The notes under the pieces were generated by a model that saw nothing but the letters and a program-made list of their open reading frames with translations, had not been told where the DNA came from and ran no database searches. Below are positions 42,585 to 53,806 of a stretch of 64,000 bases of DNA, piece after piece. Origin of the DNA: Rhyacophila brunnea. Its lineage: Eukaryota > Arthropoda > Insecta > Trichoptera > Rhyacophilidae. Made by a program: the position numbers and the translations under genes. Position 1 is the stretch's first letter, and each line of letters opens with the position of its first letter. Location: positions 186,001-250,000 of the forward strand of contig JAGYXB010001411.1 in the NCBI GenBank assembly GCA_022495005.1. Direction: 5' to 3'.

Positions 42585-43290
42585 CTACTGAATATTGTAA
42601 CCAGAGATTTTTGTTTTGAAAATTATTTCGCCTCTTCGTCCAGTTGATGGTTGAGGCAATATGCAGATGACATCCCCTTCTTTCACTTCGTAAATGTCTT
42701 CTACTCTTGGAAATGAAAACATAGTTTCGTTTTCTTTTGTAATCGTCTTAAGTTTCCGAGCAAATTTTGTCAGAATTCTGTTATCTTGCTCAAATTTTAT
42801 TATAACTCCGACAAAATGTTTCACAGTTTTTTTTGTAGCAAAGTACTACAATCCATTTTCCAATCTCTAACATTTCTGAATTAGATGCACCTGCAGTATC
42901 ATCAAACTGAACAAACATTGATATATTAAGCATATTAATTGAAGGATCATTTTCCTTATCGCCGAGCAAATCATTAATATAGTCTTGCATATTATCTTCG
43001 CTTTCGTCACTTGATGTCCATGACAAATCTTCTTCCGATGACATGGGTTCGTGTTTTTTTTTTGTTTTGGTGTACTTTTATCGGTTTCAATACCTTCTTC
43101 TGCATGTTAGTTTTGTCTTGCAATGGCTTTATTTTCATTTCTATTGGGACATTATTTTTCATTCGCTCTATAACATCATAACATGTAATCACTTCTGCTC
43201 CTAGAGCAACCATTTTTCTCTTATTCTTTATAGGCGCCTTACTACTGATAGAATTCAGCAAAAGTGTTTCAAACGAAGTTTTTTCTATAT
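42585..43290 (-). pseudogene. C-terminal part of a DDE transposase-derived protein, probably pogo/Tigger-like
   Basis: Three overlapping minus-strand frames read as one protein: KMVALGAEVITCYDVIERMK, then an acidic stretch WTSSDESEDNMQD, then IGKWIVVLCYKK. After a frame change comes KHFVGVIIKFEQ, then SFPRVEDIYEVKEGD and ILPQPSTGRRGEIIF. I recall a similar tail on arthropod pogo/Tigger-type proteins with a DDE_1 domain, but the catalytic domain itself is not visible here, so the family is tentative. At least two frame breaks make it a pseudogene. Confidence 0.4.
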
Positions 43291-43499
43291 TTTCTGCAGG
43301 AAACTTTTATAACAGTGGCATTTCTATTAAACTTTCGGTAACTTCTTTATTTGGTAATTGAACAACTTTGCAATCCAGAATTATAAGCTTAGAAGAACAT
43401 TTTTGAGTCGAACAGTCCCCATACAAATTGACGAATTTTTTTGTCTTCTTCAGACAATTCGATTTATAGCGATTTTCGCGAATTCGAAATCAAATTTTC

Positions 43500-43650
43500 A
43501 GAGTCCCTTGGATTTAGAATTATCTAGGTTATACTGGTACGAGCAAATTTGTGGCTTGTGTTTTTCTTACTTAACTAGTCGACCCACTATGCTGGGCTCC
43601 CCTCAGGCTAGAGCCCTGTCAGTCCCCCCTTGTGAGAGCCATGCCTGCTG
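43500..43650 (-). repeat. repeat interrupting the hAT remnant, shared with 57653-57760
   Basis: On the minus strand: ATGGCTCTCACAAGGGGGGA, CTGACAGGGCTCTAGCCTGA, CCCAGCATAGTGGGTCGACT and AGTTAAGTAAGAAAAAC. The plus strand at 57658-57750 has the same order with more G (CCTCACAAAGGGGGGGCTGA, CAGGGCTCTAGTCTGGGGGC, AGCAGGTCAACCAGTTAAGT). Here it abuts the broken end of the hAT transposase, so it probably inserted into it. Confidence 0.55.
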
Positions 43651-44040
43651 GTGTATAATGCAATGATAACTGATAAAAGTGGGTACTGTTGCCTCATTTT
43701 TACATAAAGTAATAAACCCAACATGATTCCCAACGATAGCAGGAACTCTATCAGTCGTTACCGATACTAGTTTATGAATAGGAAATTGAGTACGATTAAT
43801 ATTCGTTTTAAATGCATTAAATATATCTTCTCTTTTGGATCGTTCCTCCATTGGTAAAACTGTTAATAATTTCTTCTGAAGCAAACATGTCTTTAAAAAC
43901 CAATCGAATAAAAACGCATAGTTGTGCAATATCCGTGTAATCTACCGACTCGTCAAATTGAAAGGATAGGAATTTACATTATTAAATTTATTTTATCAAT
44001 GTTTTCCTGTAGAATTTCTTCCAAGTTCTCATCACATGTG
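43650..44040 (-). pseudogene. hAT transposase remnant (Charlie/GTF2IRD2-like type)
   Basis: The minus-strand translation has FDESVDYTDIAQLCVFIR in one frame and, after a break, LLTVLPMEERSKREDIFNAF, PIHKLVSVTTDRVPAIVG, GFITLCKNEA and YHCIIHQQA. These are motifs of the hAT catalytic core family that also gave vertebrate ZBED5/GTF2IRD2-like genes: DESTD-like, TTDGAPA-like (here TTDRVPA) and HCIIHQQA. The frame is cut by a repeat at the HQQA position and the C-terminal dimerisation region is missing. Confidence 0.8.
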
Positions 44041-44448
44041 TTCTTCATGAGTGTATTTCTTGATAATGATATGTAAGAGAAGAGATAAGAACTAGCGGAT
44101 TTTGAGAGCTGGAACATCGAGTAGTTTTGATTCGTTTGAACAAGAAATATATATTTATATTATGTCCGCGATCGGCGCACTGGCCTTCCCTGCAATATAT
44201 ATTTAAAAATACATAATATTATGTGGTGTTACTGCCAGAAGTTGGTATGTCTCGAAATCATGTTATGGAGTAATTTCAATTAGAAAGTTTGGCATGCCCT
44301 ATGAAATCAAGCATAATGCTAATTTCTTTGTGCTTTATTCATGTGCACAAGTTTAAAATCGTGGGGGTCTCAAAATTAGTCAGAGCGTCAGGCCTCTAAG
44401 TCCCTGATTTTGATGTAAAAAAAACAGTATTGAAACTGATTTCACGAA

Positions 44449-44481
44449 CCGGAACGGCGCTCCGGTCCATTTAGAGCCCTG
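44449..44481 (-). repeat. lone hAT terminal repeat
   Basis: CCGGAACGGCGCTCCGGTCC then ATTTAGAGCCCTG is the reverse complement of the family end at 42001. It lies about 400 bases beyond the hAT transposase remnant, on its 5' side, so it may be that element's terminus. A partner with the same target duplication was not found. A further weak match lies at about 49900-49935. Confidence 0.55.
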
Positions 44482-45136
44482 ATTAGCATGTGCATTATTT
44501 AAATGCAATTTCTGTACTTATTTGACTATTCAGTGCATTGATGTATTATTATTATATTATGGACGAAGTGTGTGAAAAATAAAATGATTAAACAATTTAG
44601 TCAACCGTGAAGTTTTGTCTGCCAGAAGAATTCAATGGATTGTTTATTCTTTCGTAATAAACAGATAAAAATTAACTCTACCTGCATTGCAATACGCATT
44701 TTTCATAACCACTTGTGGATGCAACACTCACAATAACTATTAGGTGAACTATTTTAGTTATACCTGCGGGTCAGATGTTTACCTGTAAAGTGCGGTATTC
44801 CGCAGGTCCGGAAAATGTATCAGCTGTACTTTGTTAACCCCGTTCCCTCCGACGCATTAAAAACAGTATAATGGACATTTTTTGAAAATGGACACCCTCA
44901 AAGAGTTCTACTGGTCTGCATGCACCTGTAATAATTCCAAAAAATCCTGTCCAAATTGCGTTATTTTGTATATGCCAATTTTATTTTAAAATAAGGTGGC
45001 TAATTAACTTTTATGAGATATTTTTTAAGAAAATATGTACATATTGTATGTACTTACTTAAAACTGAACTCTCCCTACATTGCAATAAGATTCTTAACAG
45101 ATTTTTCGTAATATTTTTTTTTTGGCAAAAGTATCC

Positions 45137-45370
45137 ATTGTTGTTTTTATTTAATAAAACGCATTTTTTTTTATATAGTACTTATTCCACTTTAATTAAT
45201 ATATTAGGACCGGTTTCGTCCGCCTCAGTGGGACATTTTCAACTGAATTGGTTGAGAATTCAGTTGAAAATGTCCCACTGAGGCGGACGAAACCGGTCCT
45301 AATATATTAATTAAAGTGGAATAAGTACTATATAAAAAAAAATTGCGTTTTATTAAATAAAAACAACAAT
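45137..45370. repeat. near-perfect palindrome, about 113-bp arms, 7-bp loop
   Basis: The left arm runs from ATTGTTGTTTTTATTTAATA through AGGACCGGTTTCGTCCGCCT to TTTTCAACTGAATT. The loop GGTTGAG is at 45250-45256, and the right arm is the exact reverse complement apart from about one base in the T/A run. I see no second copy in this window. Its near-perfect pairing means recent formation or ongoing correction. Confidence 0.92.
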
Positions 45371-45471
45371 ACAATGCAGTTCTACCATGAATTGACAGTT
45401 AACAAAATAAAAGAAAAAAAAGTATCCATTTTTATGTTCAGATATTACATGGAATTGTGTATCCTGTAGAT

Positions 45472-45912
45472 CAGGCCTGGGCAAACTGCGGCCCGCCAAG
45501 TATGCTGTGGACCCGCGAGTTTTAATCGTATTCCTGAAAAAAGTTTCTTTTATTCTAAATTTTAACGCCTTTTTAAAAACAAAATTTGAATATTAATAAC
45601 AACACTTAATACGAACAAATTCTGAGGTCAACCTAAATATTATGTGAACAAACATTTTCAATTATGAATATCATAAATCGTGAATAAATTATGAATATCG
45701 ATAAAGCATCACCGATGAACCTTTACAAGCAGTTTTAAGAATCTCAACTACAAAAACAGTTTCATTGTTCTAATTAAATTATTGTTGGCTATTTCCTTTT
45801 TCATAATAATAAATAGTGTATTTATAAAAATGGTATTTTACTTGCGGCCCGGCCCGCCATTAATTTTAAATTCCTAATATGGCCCTTCATCCAAAAAGTT
45901 TGCCCAGGCCTA
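45472..45912. mobile_element. hAT-like MITE (CAGGCCTGGGCAAAC ends)
   Basis: It starts CAGGCCTGGGCAAACTGCGG and ends AAAAAGTTTGCCCAGGCCTA, inverted repeats differing at the last base. GGCCCGC blocks lie inside both ends. The flanking octamers CTGTAGAT and GTTTAGAT agree at six of eight positions, consistent with an aged hAT duplication. There is no coding sequence. Confidence 0.8.
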
Positions 45913-46149
45913 GTTTAGATGAATGATTCTGTGTCTTAGGTTTACCGACCTTGGTTTAGGGTAATTTAGTTGAATGGTTCGCGTACCATAGGGTTAAAAT
46001 TCAATTTAACGGTGTTCAAGATATAAATAAAATATTGATAATTATAATAAAACACCCGTTAGGAGATAAAACAAAAATATTCACGTAATATGAAGATAAT
46101 AATATGTTAAGTTTTGAATTTAGAAGCGATAGAGTAGACAACAATGATT

Positions 46150-46500
46150 TGAAATAAAAAACAAAATGAGCTCCTCAAAGTCTAAAAAGCGGCAAAGCCA
46201 TTTCCTTTGCATTAGTCGTAGTTACGCAAATGGCTGAATTATCCCCCCTTTACATTATTTATACATTTGAAGCGGCTTCGAACCGCGTTATCTGTTCGAT
46301 AATAGGTAGCTACATCTTATCTCGGCTTGGAATTGAATATCGAAGGCCTCCCGACCCTACTTCCTGTCGCTGCGGAGCTTTCCCGCCATTCGCGGAGATG
46401 ATTTCCGGTTCCGCGCGCCTGCCTCAGACCTCAGCAGCTATGCTAAGAATTTCTTAGCTTGAGTGCTGTTGTATTACAATATTACCTCGATGCTACAGTT
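46150..46500. other. GC-rich island of unknown nature
   Basis: About 46320-46445 is clearly richer in G and C than the region around it (CGAAGGCCTCCCGACCCTAC, GCTTTCCCGCCATTCGCGGA, TTCCGGTTCCGCGCGCCTGC). A short open frame (46230-46457) crosses it without a recognisable product. It could be a promoter, an old exon or a transposon piece. Confidence 0.3.
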
Positions 46501-46819
46501 GCTTGTTTAGTCTGTTCCTATGGTAACGGGCCCATTAATATAATAATTTGATCAGGGATGGCGGTCACCGTAGCCGAGCGGTAATGCCACACACTAATGA
46601 AAGAGACACACTAGTGTCCCAAAAATATTGCCAAGTGGTTTGCCTTCTAGGTGAAGCTGAAAAAGGCTTAATTCTAGAGTGTGGATAAATATGGGATACA
46701 CTTAAACATGTGCTTTGTATTATATTAGTGCCAATAGTTACGTGTGTATCATAATAATATGTAATAATTGTTACGTAAACGAAACGCGCATTTGATATTG
46801 GTAATAATATTTGAGGACA

Positions 46820-46995
46820 GGCGGTTCTCGTGCGTTAGACGCTGGCCTTCCACACGAGAGTTCTGGGTTCGATTCCCGGCGAGGACACAATATTTATGTA
46901 ATTTTCTCAAAGTCTGGGTGTTTGTGATTGTTCAAAATTACTAACAATCACCTTGTACGAAAAAGCAAGGACATGGTTATTAATAATTTAAAAAA
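46820..46995 (+). repeat. SINE family 1, full-length with 14-bp target duplication
   Basis: Head GGCGGTTCTCGTGCGTTAGA, B box GGGTTCGATTCCC, body TTACTAACAATCACCTTGTA, end TAATAATTTAAAAAA. AATATTTGAGGACA flanks it exactly at 46806-46819 and 46996-47009. The A-box part is degenerate compared with the 7216 copy. Confidence 0.9.
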
Positions 46996-47103
46996 AATAT
47001 TTGAGGACAATCCGGAGACGCATTTGTTGGTTTTTATGACCGTCGTTAAGTCATAAAACAAATCTTGCTTCATATTTTTGATATATGTGTTGCGATTGGC
47101 TTT

Positions 47104-47319
47104 CGTCGGCCTATAGCATCGTGGGTCCCAGGTTCGAATCCTGGGTCTGGCAAATACACATATTGTTTTTCAATTTGTGTTTGAGTGAGAGTATCGACCT
47201 AATAGGTTAAGCAAGTGGCTGACATCCATTTATCGTAAAAACAACATCTGTTAATACAAACCTCCACTCTGTGGAGGCCCATATGATCTGAGTAGGATCG
47301 GACAAGGTCAAAAAAAAAT
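47104..47319 (+). repeat. SINE family 2 copy
   Basis: Shows GTGGGTCCCAGGTTCGAATC then CTGGGTCTGG (B-box part), GTTTTTCAATTTGTGTTTGA, CCTAATAGGTTAAGCAAGTG, CCTCCACTCTGTGGAGG and GATCTGAGTAGGATCGGACA, ending in an A run. The first part of the head is degenerate. Confidence 0.8.
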
Positions 47320-48017
47320 ATATAAGTATTCAATAATAACAATATATTTATTTAGTTTTCCCTATTCTTTATCTTTTTTTCCACCTTTACTGATGATAGT
47401 CTAGCAACCAATAGAAATATCTATCATATTAAAAAAGCATTTACTGTGCTTTATGGCTGTGTCTGGAACCATATTACATTATTTGATATGATTAATTGTG
47501 AATTACTGTTATGTAGACTGCATGTCTAAATAAATAAAAGGCAAGCCGAAAATGGTTTAATAATAGTGCTAACGATTAAAATGGTTTAAAGTCATTTCGC
47601 ATTTGCAGATTAATGTATAGCAAGTTCTCAGTTCAGTGCTCTGAGATTTACTTTGGTTAGAGGGATGCAAACGGTGCCTTGAATTTGTTAGTATTACAAG
47701 TGAAAATAGAAAGTCGTTATACATCAATTTGATATGCAAAACTGTAATCAAATCAAAACTTCATGCCACCATATTTATATTATTCATTTTATTTTTTAGC
47801 TACCATTCAACAATATTAAAGATGCTCTGGAATCACTATAAAATGTTGTTTAAGTTCAAGTCAACAAGTTCGAATATATTTATGTATTTTTATTTTTAGT
47901 ACCAATACCCTGAAAGAAATAGTGAGATAAAGTGAAAAAAGTTGATTTTGAGATATTTATGCCAATCGATTGCAGAAAGTTAAACCCAATCACTAAGATA
48001 AAAAATGTAATACCCCA

Positions 48018-48128
48018 TTTAAGGGCCCACATGCTCAGCGTAGGTCATAATAGAGCTTTTATGGTATTTTCAGAGCATAACCCTGGACATCCCTTAAACG
48101 TTGTAGATAATCTATTTATTTAATTTTG
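48018..48128 (+). repeat. foldback repeat, end fragment
   Basis: TTAAGGGCCCACATGCTCAG, GCTTTTATGGTATTTTCAGA and TTAAACGTTGTAGATAATCT match the outer 110 bases of the left arm at 48388. It ends at a fragment of the hAT end GGTTTGCTATCCCTG. Confidence 0.75.
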
Positions 48129-48387
48129 ATTCGCCATTTAGGTTTGCTATCCCTGTACTAGTAGGTACTGACTGACATTGGATTGATTGTGATAGAGAAA
48201 ATATTGGTGTTTGACGCTAAAAATAACAATATAATGTCTATTAAATTCTAAACTATCTTAACTGCCAATTTTTCGAAAAAATTTTTTTTACATCAATCGA
48301 TTCTCTATGAATTTTCCAACATTTCTGTATAAACCTAAATGCATAGGATTATATTGAATTTAAGAAACAATTATTTTCATGCCACTT

Positions 48388-49070
48388 CTTAACGGCCCAC
48401 ACGCTCAGCGTAGGTCAAAATGGAGCTTTTATGGTATTTTCAGAGCATAATTATGGACATTCCTTAAACGTTGTAGATAATCTATTTATATAATTTTGAA
48501 GCCTTATTATCCTTTATATTTATTTTAAACATTTGATGACTGCATAAAGTTCTTTTATTACATAAAATAGTATTCGTTTAAACCTCTCGCTCTAATGTTT
48601 TAGAATATAGTCATATTTCAGTACGTCCATGTGGAGTGGTGTTAAAATTTTTTAGGTTTATTAATTTTTAAACGCATTTAAAAAACCATTAGTAAAATTA
48701 ATGTTAACATTATATAGTGACATATTTACGATAAAAAAATATATTAACATTAATTTTACTAATGGTTTTGTAAATGCGTTAAAAATTAATAAACCTAAAA
48801 AATCTTAACACCACTTAACATGGACGTACTGAAATATGACGATATTCTAAAACATTAGAGCGAGAGGTTTAAAAGACTACTATTTTATGTAATAAAAATA
48901 CTTTATGCAGTCATGAAATGTTTAAAATAAATATAAAGGATAATAAGGCTTCATAATTATATAAATAGATTATCTACAACGTTTAAGGAATGTCCAGGGT
49001 TATGCTCTGAAAATAACATAAAAGCTCCATTTTGACCTACGCTGAGCATGTAGTAGCATGAGCCGTTAAA
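48388..49070. repeat. foldback element, full palindrome with ~320-bp arms
   Basis: The left arm begins TTAACGGCCCACACGCTCAG. The right arm ends CTGAGCATGTAGTAGCATGA then GCCGTTAA, with a small insertion (TAGTAGCAT) near the tip. The arms pair along their length (for example GCCTTATTATCCTTTATATT with AATATAAAGGATAATAAGGC) around a loop of about 37 bases near 48708-48744. It is non-coding. Relatives: 28768-29578, 33852-34062 and 48018-48128. Confidence 0.9.
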
Positions 49071-49635
49071 AGAAAAATATCAATGTTACTTTTATTGAAA
49101 AATGTCCTGTTACTTCAAAGTAATAGTGATAGCTGAAATAACTTACTGTTTATTGTTAGTCTAAAAATTCTTACCGTTGTCAACTATTATAAACCGTAGA
49201 AAAAACAAAATAAACACATAGTTAAATATTTGATTTGTATGAAACAAACATTAAAGTTCAATTATCACGAAACTAGTATTTTTGACATATCCCACTGTTG
49301 CTTTTAGGTAGCGACATGTAGTTACCCAAAATTGAAATGCAATCGACCGAAAATGGTTGTTTGATCGACCAGTTAAACTAGGCCAGAAGTCCGCAAATTG
49401 ACTAAGCGGATAGCCGATAGAAGACAGATTAGATTATTGCAAGAGTTTTCTAGGCCGGATCAAAAAGGGACGTAAGTTTATATTGTAGTGTGCATCATAA
49501 TACTCAAAGTACGAAGCACCTGTTTTTGTTAACACCAACCGCATTAGAAATCAATAATAAATGAGTATGGTTAATTTTTCGACATGGACCCCTCTATACC
49601 ATTATTTTTCTGTGTGTACATGTATGATTAGATCT

Positions 49636-49765
49636 GGATGGAAGAAAAACAGGTAACTCATACCTGGATGGACTACGATGTTCTACTGACACAGGCCTCA
49701 CTTGCCGCTGAATGTGGAGAGGGGTGGAGACAAGTCGTTGAGAATTTTGCCCGATGGTTTAACCA
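49636..49765 (+). pseudogene. possible LINE ORF2 C-terminal fragment
   Basis: The translation includes YTWMDYD-like and AAECGEGWRQVVENF stretches, which resemble the TWxDD...DRxxWR tail of non-LTR retrotransposon ORF2 proteins. Only about 40 codons are visible and the match is loose. A second weak trace (KQSRGKPSAWYD) lies near 50600-50630. Confidence 0.35.
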
Positions 49766-51155
49766 TCCATGATCCTCAGTTTTGAGATCTCGAAGAAAAA
49801 AAAGGAAACGTAATATAAGAACTCAGAAAATCCTGGGATAAAAAAAATATCCAGATTTAGAATCAATGGTTACGGTTCTGGGTCCAAGGTTTTCGCAATG
49901 TTCAAAGGTTCCGTTCCGGTTTCATTTCCAGCTCTGATTTACTACTCACTAAAATTCATAGAAAACTAACAAGCGTGTAAAATTTATATGATGTTAAGAA
50001 TTATAATTTCAAGTACCATTTCATTTCTCGGGTAAAGTAGTTGTTTAATCTGAAAAGCGATCTATTGTTTAATAAACACCATAATTTATGGCGTCACAAG
50101 GGACTTGGGAACCTGAATAATTTCCGGATGTTCCGGATAATTACCGGATTACGTATCTGCCCAATACTTGGATACAGGAACAGGAGTAAAATGTGAACAT
50201 AAATTGGCATTTAAAAGCGAACACAAGAGAGTATAATAAAGTTTAGGCGAATAGATTAATGATATTAAAATCGTAATTCAGATTATACCAGATATACCTA
50301 CTTACGCATATAATTTGTAAAGGGTTCACTAATTATGTCTCAACGTAAATTATGAATTCTATCGCTTTTACAACAGCATAATATTAATAACATTAAATTC
50401 CACCAAATTTGGTTTTTAGTCTATGGCCATTTCGGTACTTCATTTTAAAAATTGGCGGTAGGTATTTTTTTATAAATTATGATTATTTGATTTGATTGTA
50501 TGAATTAATTTATCTATCTCGATCAATATGCCTTTCAATAATATAGGTAAATAATATTTTCAAACCGGAGACTTGTGGTTTTGAGAACCCTTCAGGGAAA
50601 GCAAAGCAGAGGAAAACCGTCAGCGTGGTATGACCATGTGATTACAGCGTTTGTACAGATTTAGCGATATGTATTTAACTTGGAAAATTTTCATCTGGCA
50701 TACTATGGCGTTAAATCTAGCGTTTTTGGACACGACAAACAGCTTAAAGCTTTTAATAATAAAGCTAGAATAATATTATACCAGGTTTGCATGAAAATCA
50801 ACATATCGAACTTTTGTACCTTATATCTTATAAATTTAATAAATTGAGACATTTTACTGTAAACATTTTAAATTTTATAAATTATTTTGTTAGTTGTAAT
50901 AAAAACTAAATTCTTCTTCAATATTTGTTCATGTGAAAACAAATTAAAAATTATGACATATTTTTTTGAAATGTTAGTTTCTAGATACTTTTAGAATTTT
51001 GAGAAAATCCGGCATTTTTTTTGCCATCTAGCTTATTTTCTTAGCGTATCTGACATATTTTTGCAAATGACAGTTGGCAGCACTGCACGTGAAGGAACTT
51101 ACTGAACAGTTAGAGTGAAAAGATATCGAAAAAAATCGTTTTCTATAATCTATAG
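49766..51155. other. gene-free AT-rich stretch
   Basis: No gene or clear repeat boundary is visible apart from a weak hAT-end match (GGTTCCGTTCCGGTTTCATT) near 49910 and the loose LINE-tail trace near 50600. Confidence 0.4.
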
Positions 51156-51638
51156 CAGGCATAGCAGCGCTGTCCAACTTCTTTTAGGCCGCGGGCTATT
51201 TTTTCTTTAGCAAACATTTCGGGGCCAAAGAGGATAGGTAAATAAAAAGTCAGTTAATTTCAATTCAAAAGTTATTTTTTTATACAAAAAAAATCAAAAA
51301 TAACACATAACTAGGCGTTTCGTAAAATGGTGCCCGACGAATAAAATTAGTCATATTTATTTATTTGTAACGCAATATTTTAATTCTCATCAACAAATTT
51401 ATGTTTTTTCAAGCTAGAAAAATTAAGCAATATATTTATTTGTTTTGAAACAGTATTTTTAATATTTAGTATTATAATGAAATGTTTTCATACTTTAATA
51501 TATGATGGGTAATTCTGAACACAATTTCATATTTTCTTTCACCGGACATTTCACGTCAAATATTAATTCTGCCAAAGTTTTGCTTTCTTGATGAAAAATT
51601 TGTTGTACAGGTCGCGGGCCGCCAGTTGGACAGCACTG
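51156..51638. mobile_element. hAT-like MITE with perfect 8-bp TSD
   Basis: The right end is CAGTTGGACAGCACTG. The left end is CAGGCATAGCAGCGCTGTCC, which carries an extra 9 bases (GCATAGCAG) before GCTGTCCAACT. ATCTATAG flanks both sides at 51148-51155 and 51639-51646. GGCCGCGGGC occurs inside both ends. There is no coding sequence. Confidence 0.85.
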
Positions 51639-52559
51639 ATCTATAGTGATGGAGCTTAAATATATGAAATTGAAGGAAAAAAAGTACCACTGGTCTATTG
51701 ATTAAGTTAGCTAAAAGTGGCTTCGCATTGCAGAGAAGCTTACACTACTGCTATGACATTTTGTGATACTTACTGCATAATATTTATTTCTTCTTTACAC
51801 TGTTTCTTTGTTTTTAAATGTCATGTTGTCAACGTATTAAATTTGTAATTTGTAATGTTGATGATAATATGTAAAAAATAAATAAATTTTAATTTGCCAA
51901 TTTTCAGGGTAAAAGACAATGAGCAGCCAATAATGATACACTTTGTTGAAAAATCATGTAAAATATGTCTGAACAACAACAGCAGCAGTCGAGTACATAA
52001 TCACAATAAACATAAAATAATGGCAACCATTACACGTGTCAGAAAATCGGAATGCCAACTCAACGATGTTAGTATTAAGTAGAGTTTCTCCATTTAACCA
52101 TGCTTCATGCGTTTGCTAAAAATAATCACAAAATGTTATAACAGAAATAACATAATATATTATGTGACATTCTAGTAGGCTATAGTTGAAATTCTTTGGT
52201 GGATAGGTAATCACGAACGCGCGTCGAAGTTGCCACAATCTCCACTCCTGAGGGAATACTAATATGAATAATATTGTAACTAACGTTTGAAAATTATTAT
52301 TGTCATATATTGTATTATTTTGCTAACCAATCTGTTTTCTATTTTATGCATAATATATTATGTAATACCTACTCTTTTTTTGTATTAAATTGCAATACAT
52401 AATCACTGATTTTTTGTTTGTGGTTGGGCCAATTATGATCGCCCTCATCTCTATATTTCCCTCCTACCTCAAATCCTCAGTATTGTCAGTAGTCCAGGCG
52501 CAGCTCAGTTACTGGTCGCCAGTCGATCCTGATTGACAAATATTTAGTTAAGACGGTAC

Positions 52560-52830
52560 TTCAGTGAAACGGAAAATAATTTTCAACTATAGGTGCGACG
52601 AAATTTCGGACTGGCTGGAAATCGGAAAGCGAAAGTAGAGCTGTGAACACGTCAATTTGTTTTGTGATGGCGACGGGGGAATTAATTCTTAAATCGTGTA
52701 AAGATGACTAAAAAATGTTACCCATTTACTTTAAGAAAACATGTCAATGAATATAATTATTATTATTAGTAATAGAACAATAAACATAACATTAAATGGA
52801 CCATGCCAGAGCTGAAGTATGACATTAACT
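52560..52830 (-). repeat. Tc1/mariner relative of 31590, internal part
   Basis: GTGAAACGGAAAATAATTTT, AAATCGTGTAAAGATGACTA, AAACATGTCAATGAATATA and TAAACATAACATTAAATGGA match 31674-31910 in the same order and orientation. GACCATGCCAGAGCTGAAG corresponds to the transposase 3' end. Both terminal repeats are missing. Confidence 0.75.
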
Positions 52831-53806
52831 CAAGACAACGGGCCGTCGTTAACGAGTAATTCAAAGCCGATAGGTACAGACTGATTAAAAAGTTAAGTGC
52901 AGACCACGAGCGTTTACAGTGTAAATGTCATGAAAATCATAATTCTATTCGAGTTTCCGTGCAAAGTCCGTTAATCAAACCATCTGTGACCATGCTACCG
53001 ACACAGGGTGTCTTATCATTTACTATATAAACCCAAGTGTACCGTGCGAGTGCCTACTAGGACGTGAAGGTATGCACCAGGGACCAGCTTCAGCCAGATA
53101 GCTGAACATCAAAAACGTTAGTGCCTGGATTAACTCCCGTGTAACCGCCCCCCCTAGTATCCACAGCTGTCAGTAATTAATTACCAGAAGTTACATGACA
53201 TTGTGTTTGAGCATAGAATTTTACCTAAAGTCTTTGGTTACCTTTACCTTTGAAGATATTGTATAATATGCCAAAAACTCGCTTCATGACAGTTTCTGCG
53301 AGCAATCTCGTCTTACATACCTTCATCGATAGAAATATGTTGTCTGAGAAAGATATAGTGTTCTTTGTCTCTGGCAATATATTTTACATATGGTTTAAAA
53401 ATATGTTAGAAGCTCATTAATGACATTATATTTTTATAATTAATATCCTATAACATTTTTAGATCCTTAAAACATCTTCGTCGATTATGAATCAGATTTA
53501 ATGACGTAGTTATAGGTCAATCATTCTATAGTGGCATCATAGGTACCGAAAAAGTGACAGGCGTAGCAAATAATGTCAATACACATGAAAATCGCCAATA
53601 GTGTTGCCATTGAAGGATTTACTTCTACACAATATGTGTACTTGTGTAGGGCCTATAAATTGTATATTTATATAGTTTTTTTTCACTTTTTTCATCCGCC
53701 AGGCACCGTTTTGGGCGTATACCGCGATCCGACGACAAGCGCCCTTCAAATCTATGCCAAGAGCTTCCAAGGAAGAATTTTTGCTTTTTAATGGTATGTT
53801 CTCGAG

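Noticed and set aside
52840..53160. LTR retrotransposon start (TATATAAACCCAAGTG region)
   Set aside because: A TATA-like motif alone; no primer-binding site, polyadenylation signal or coding sequence follows.
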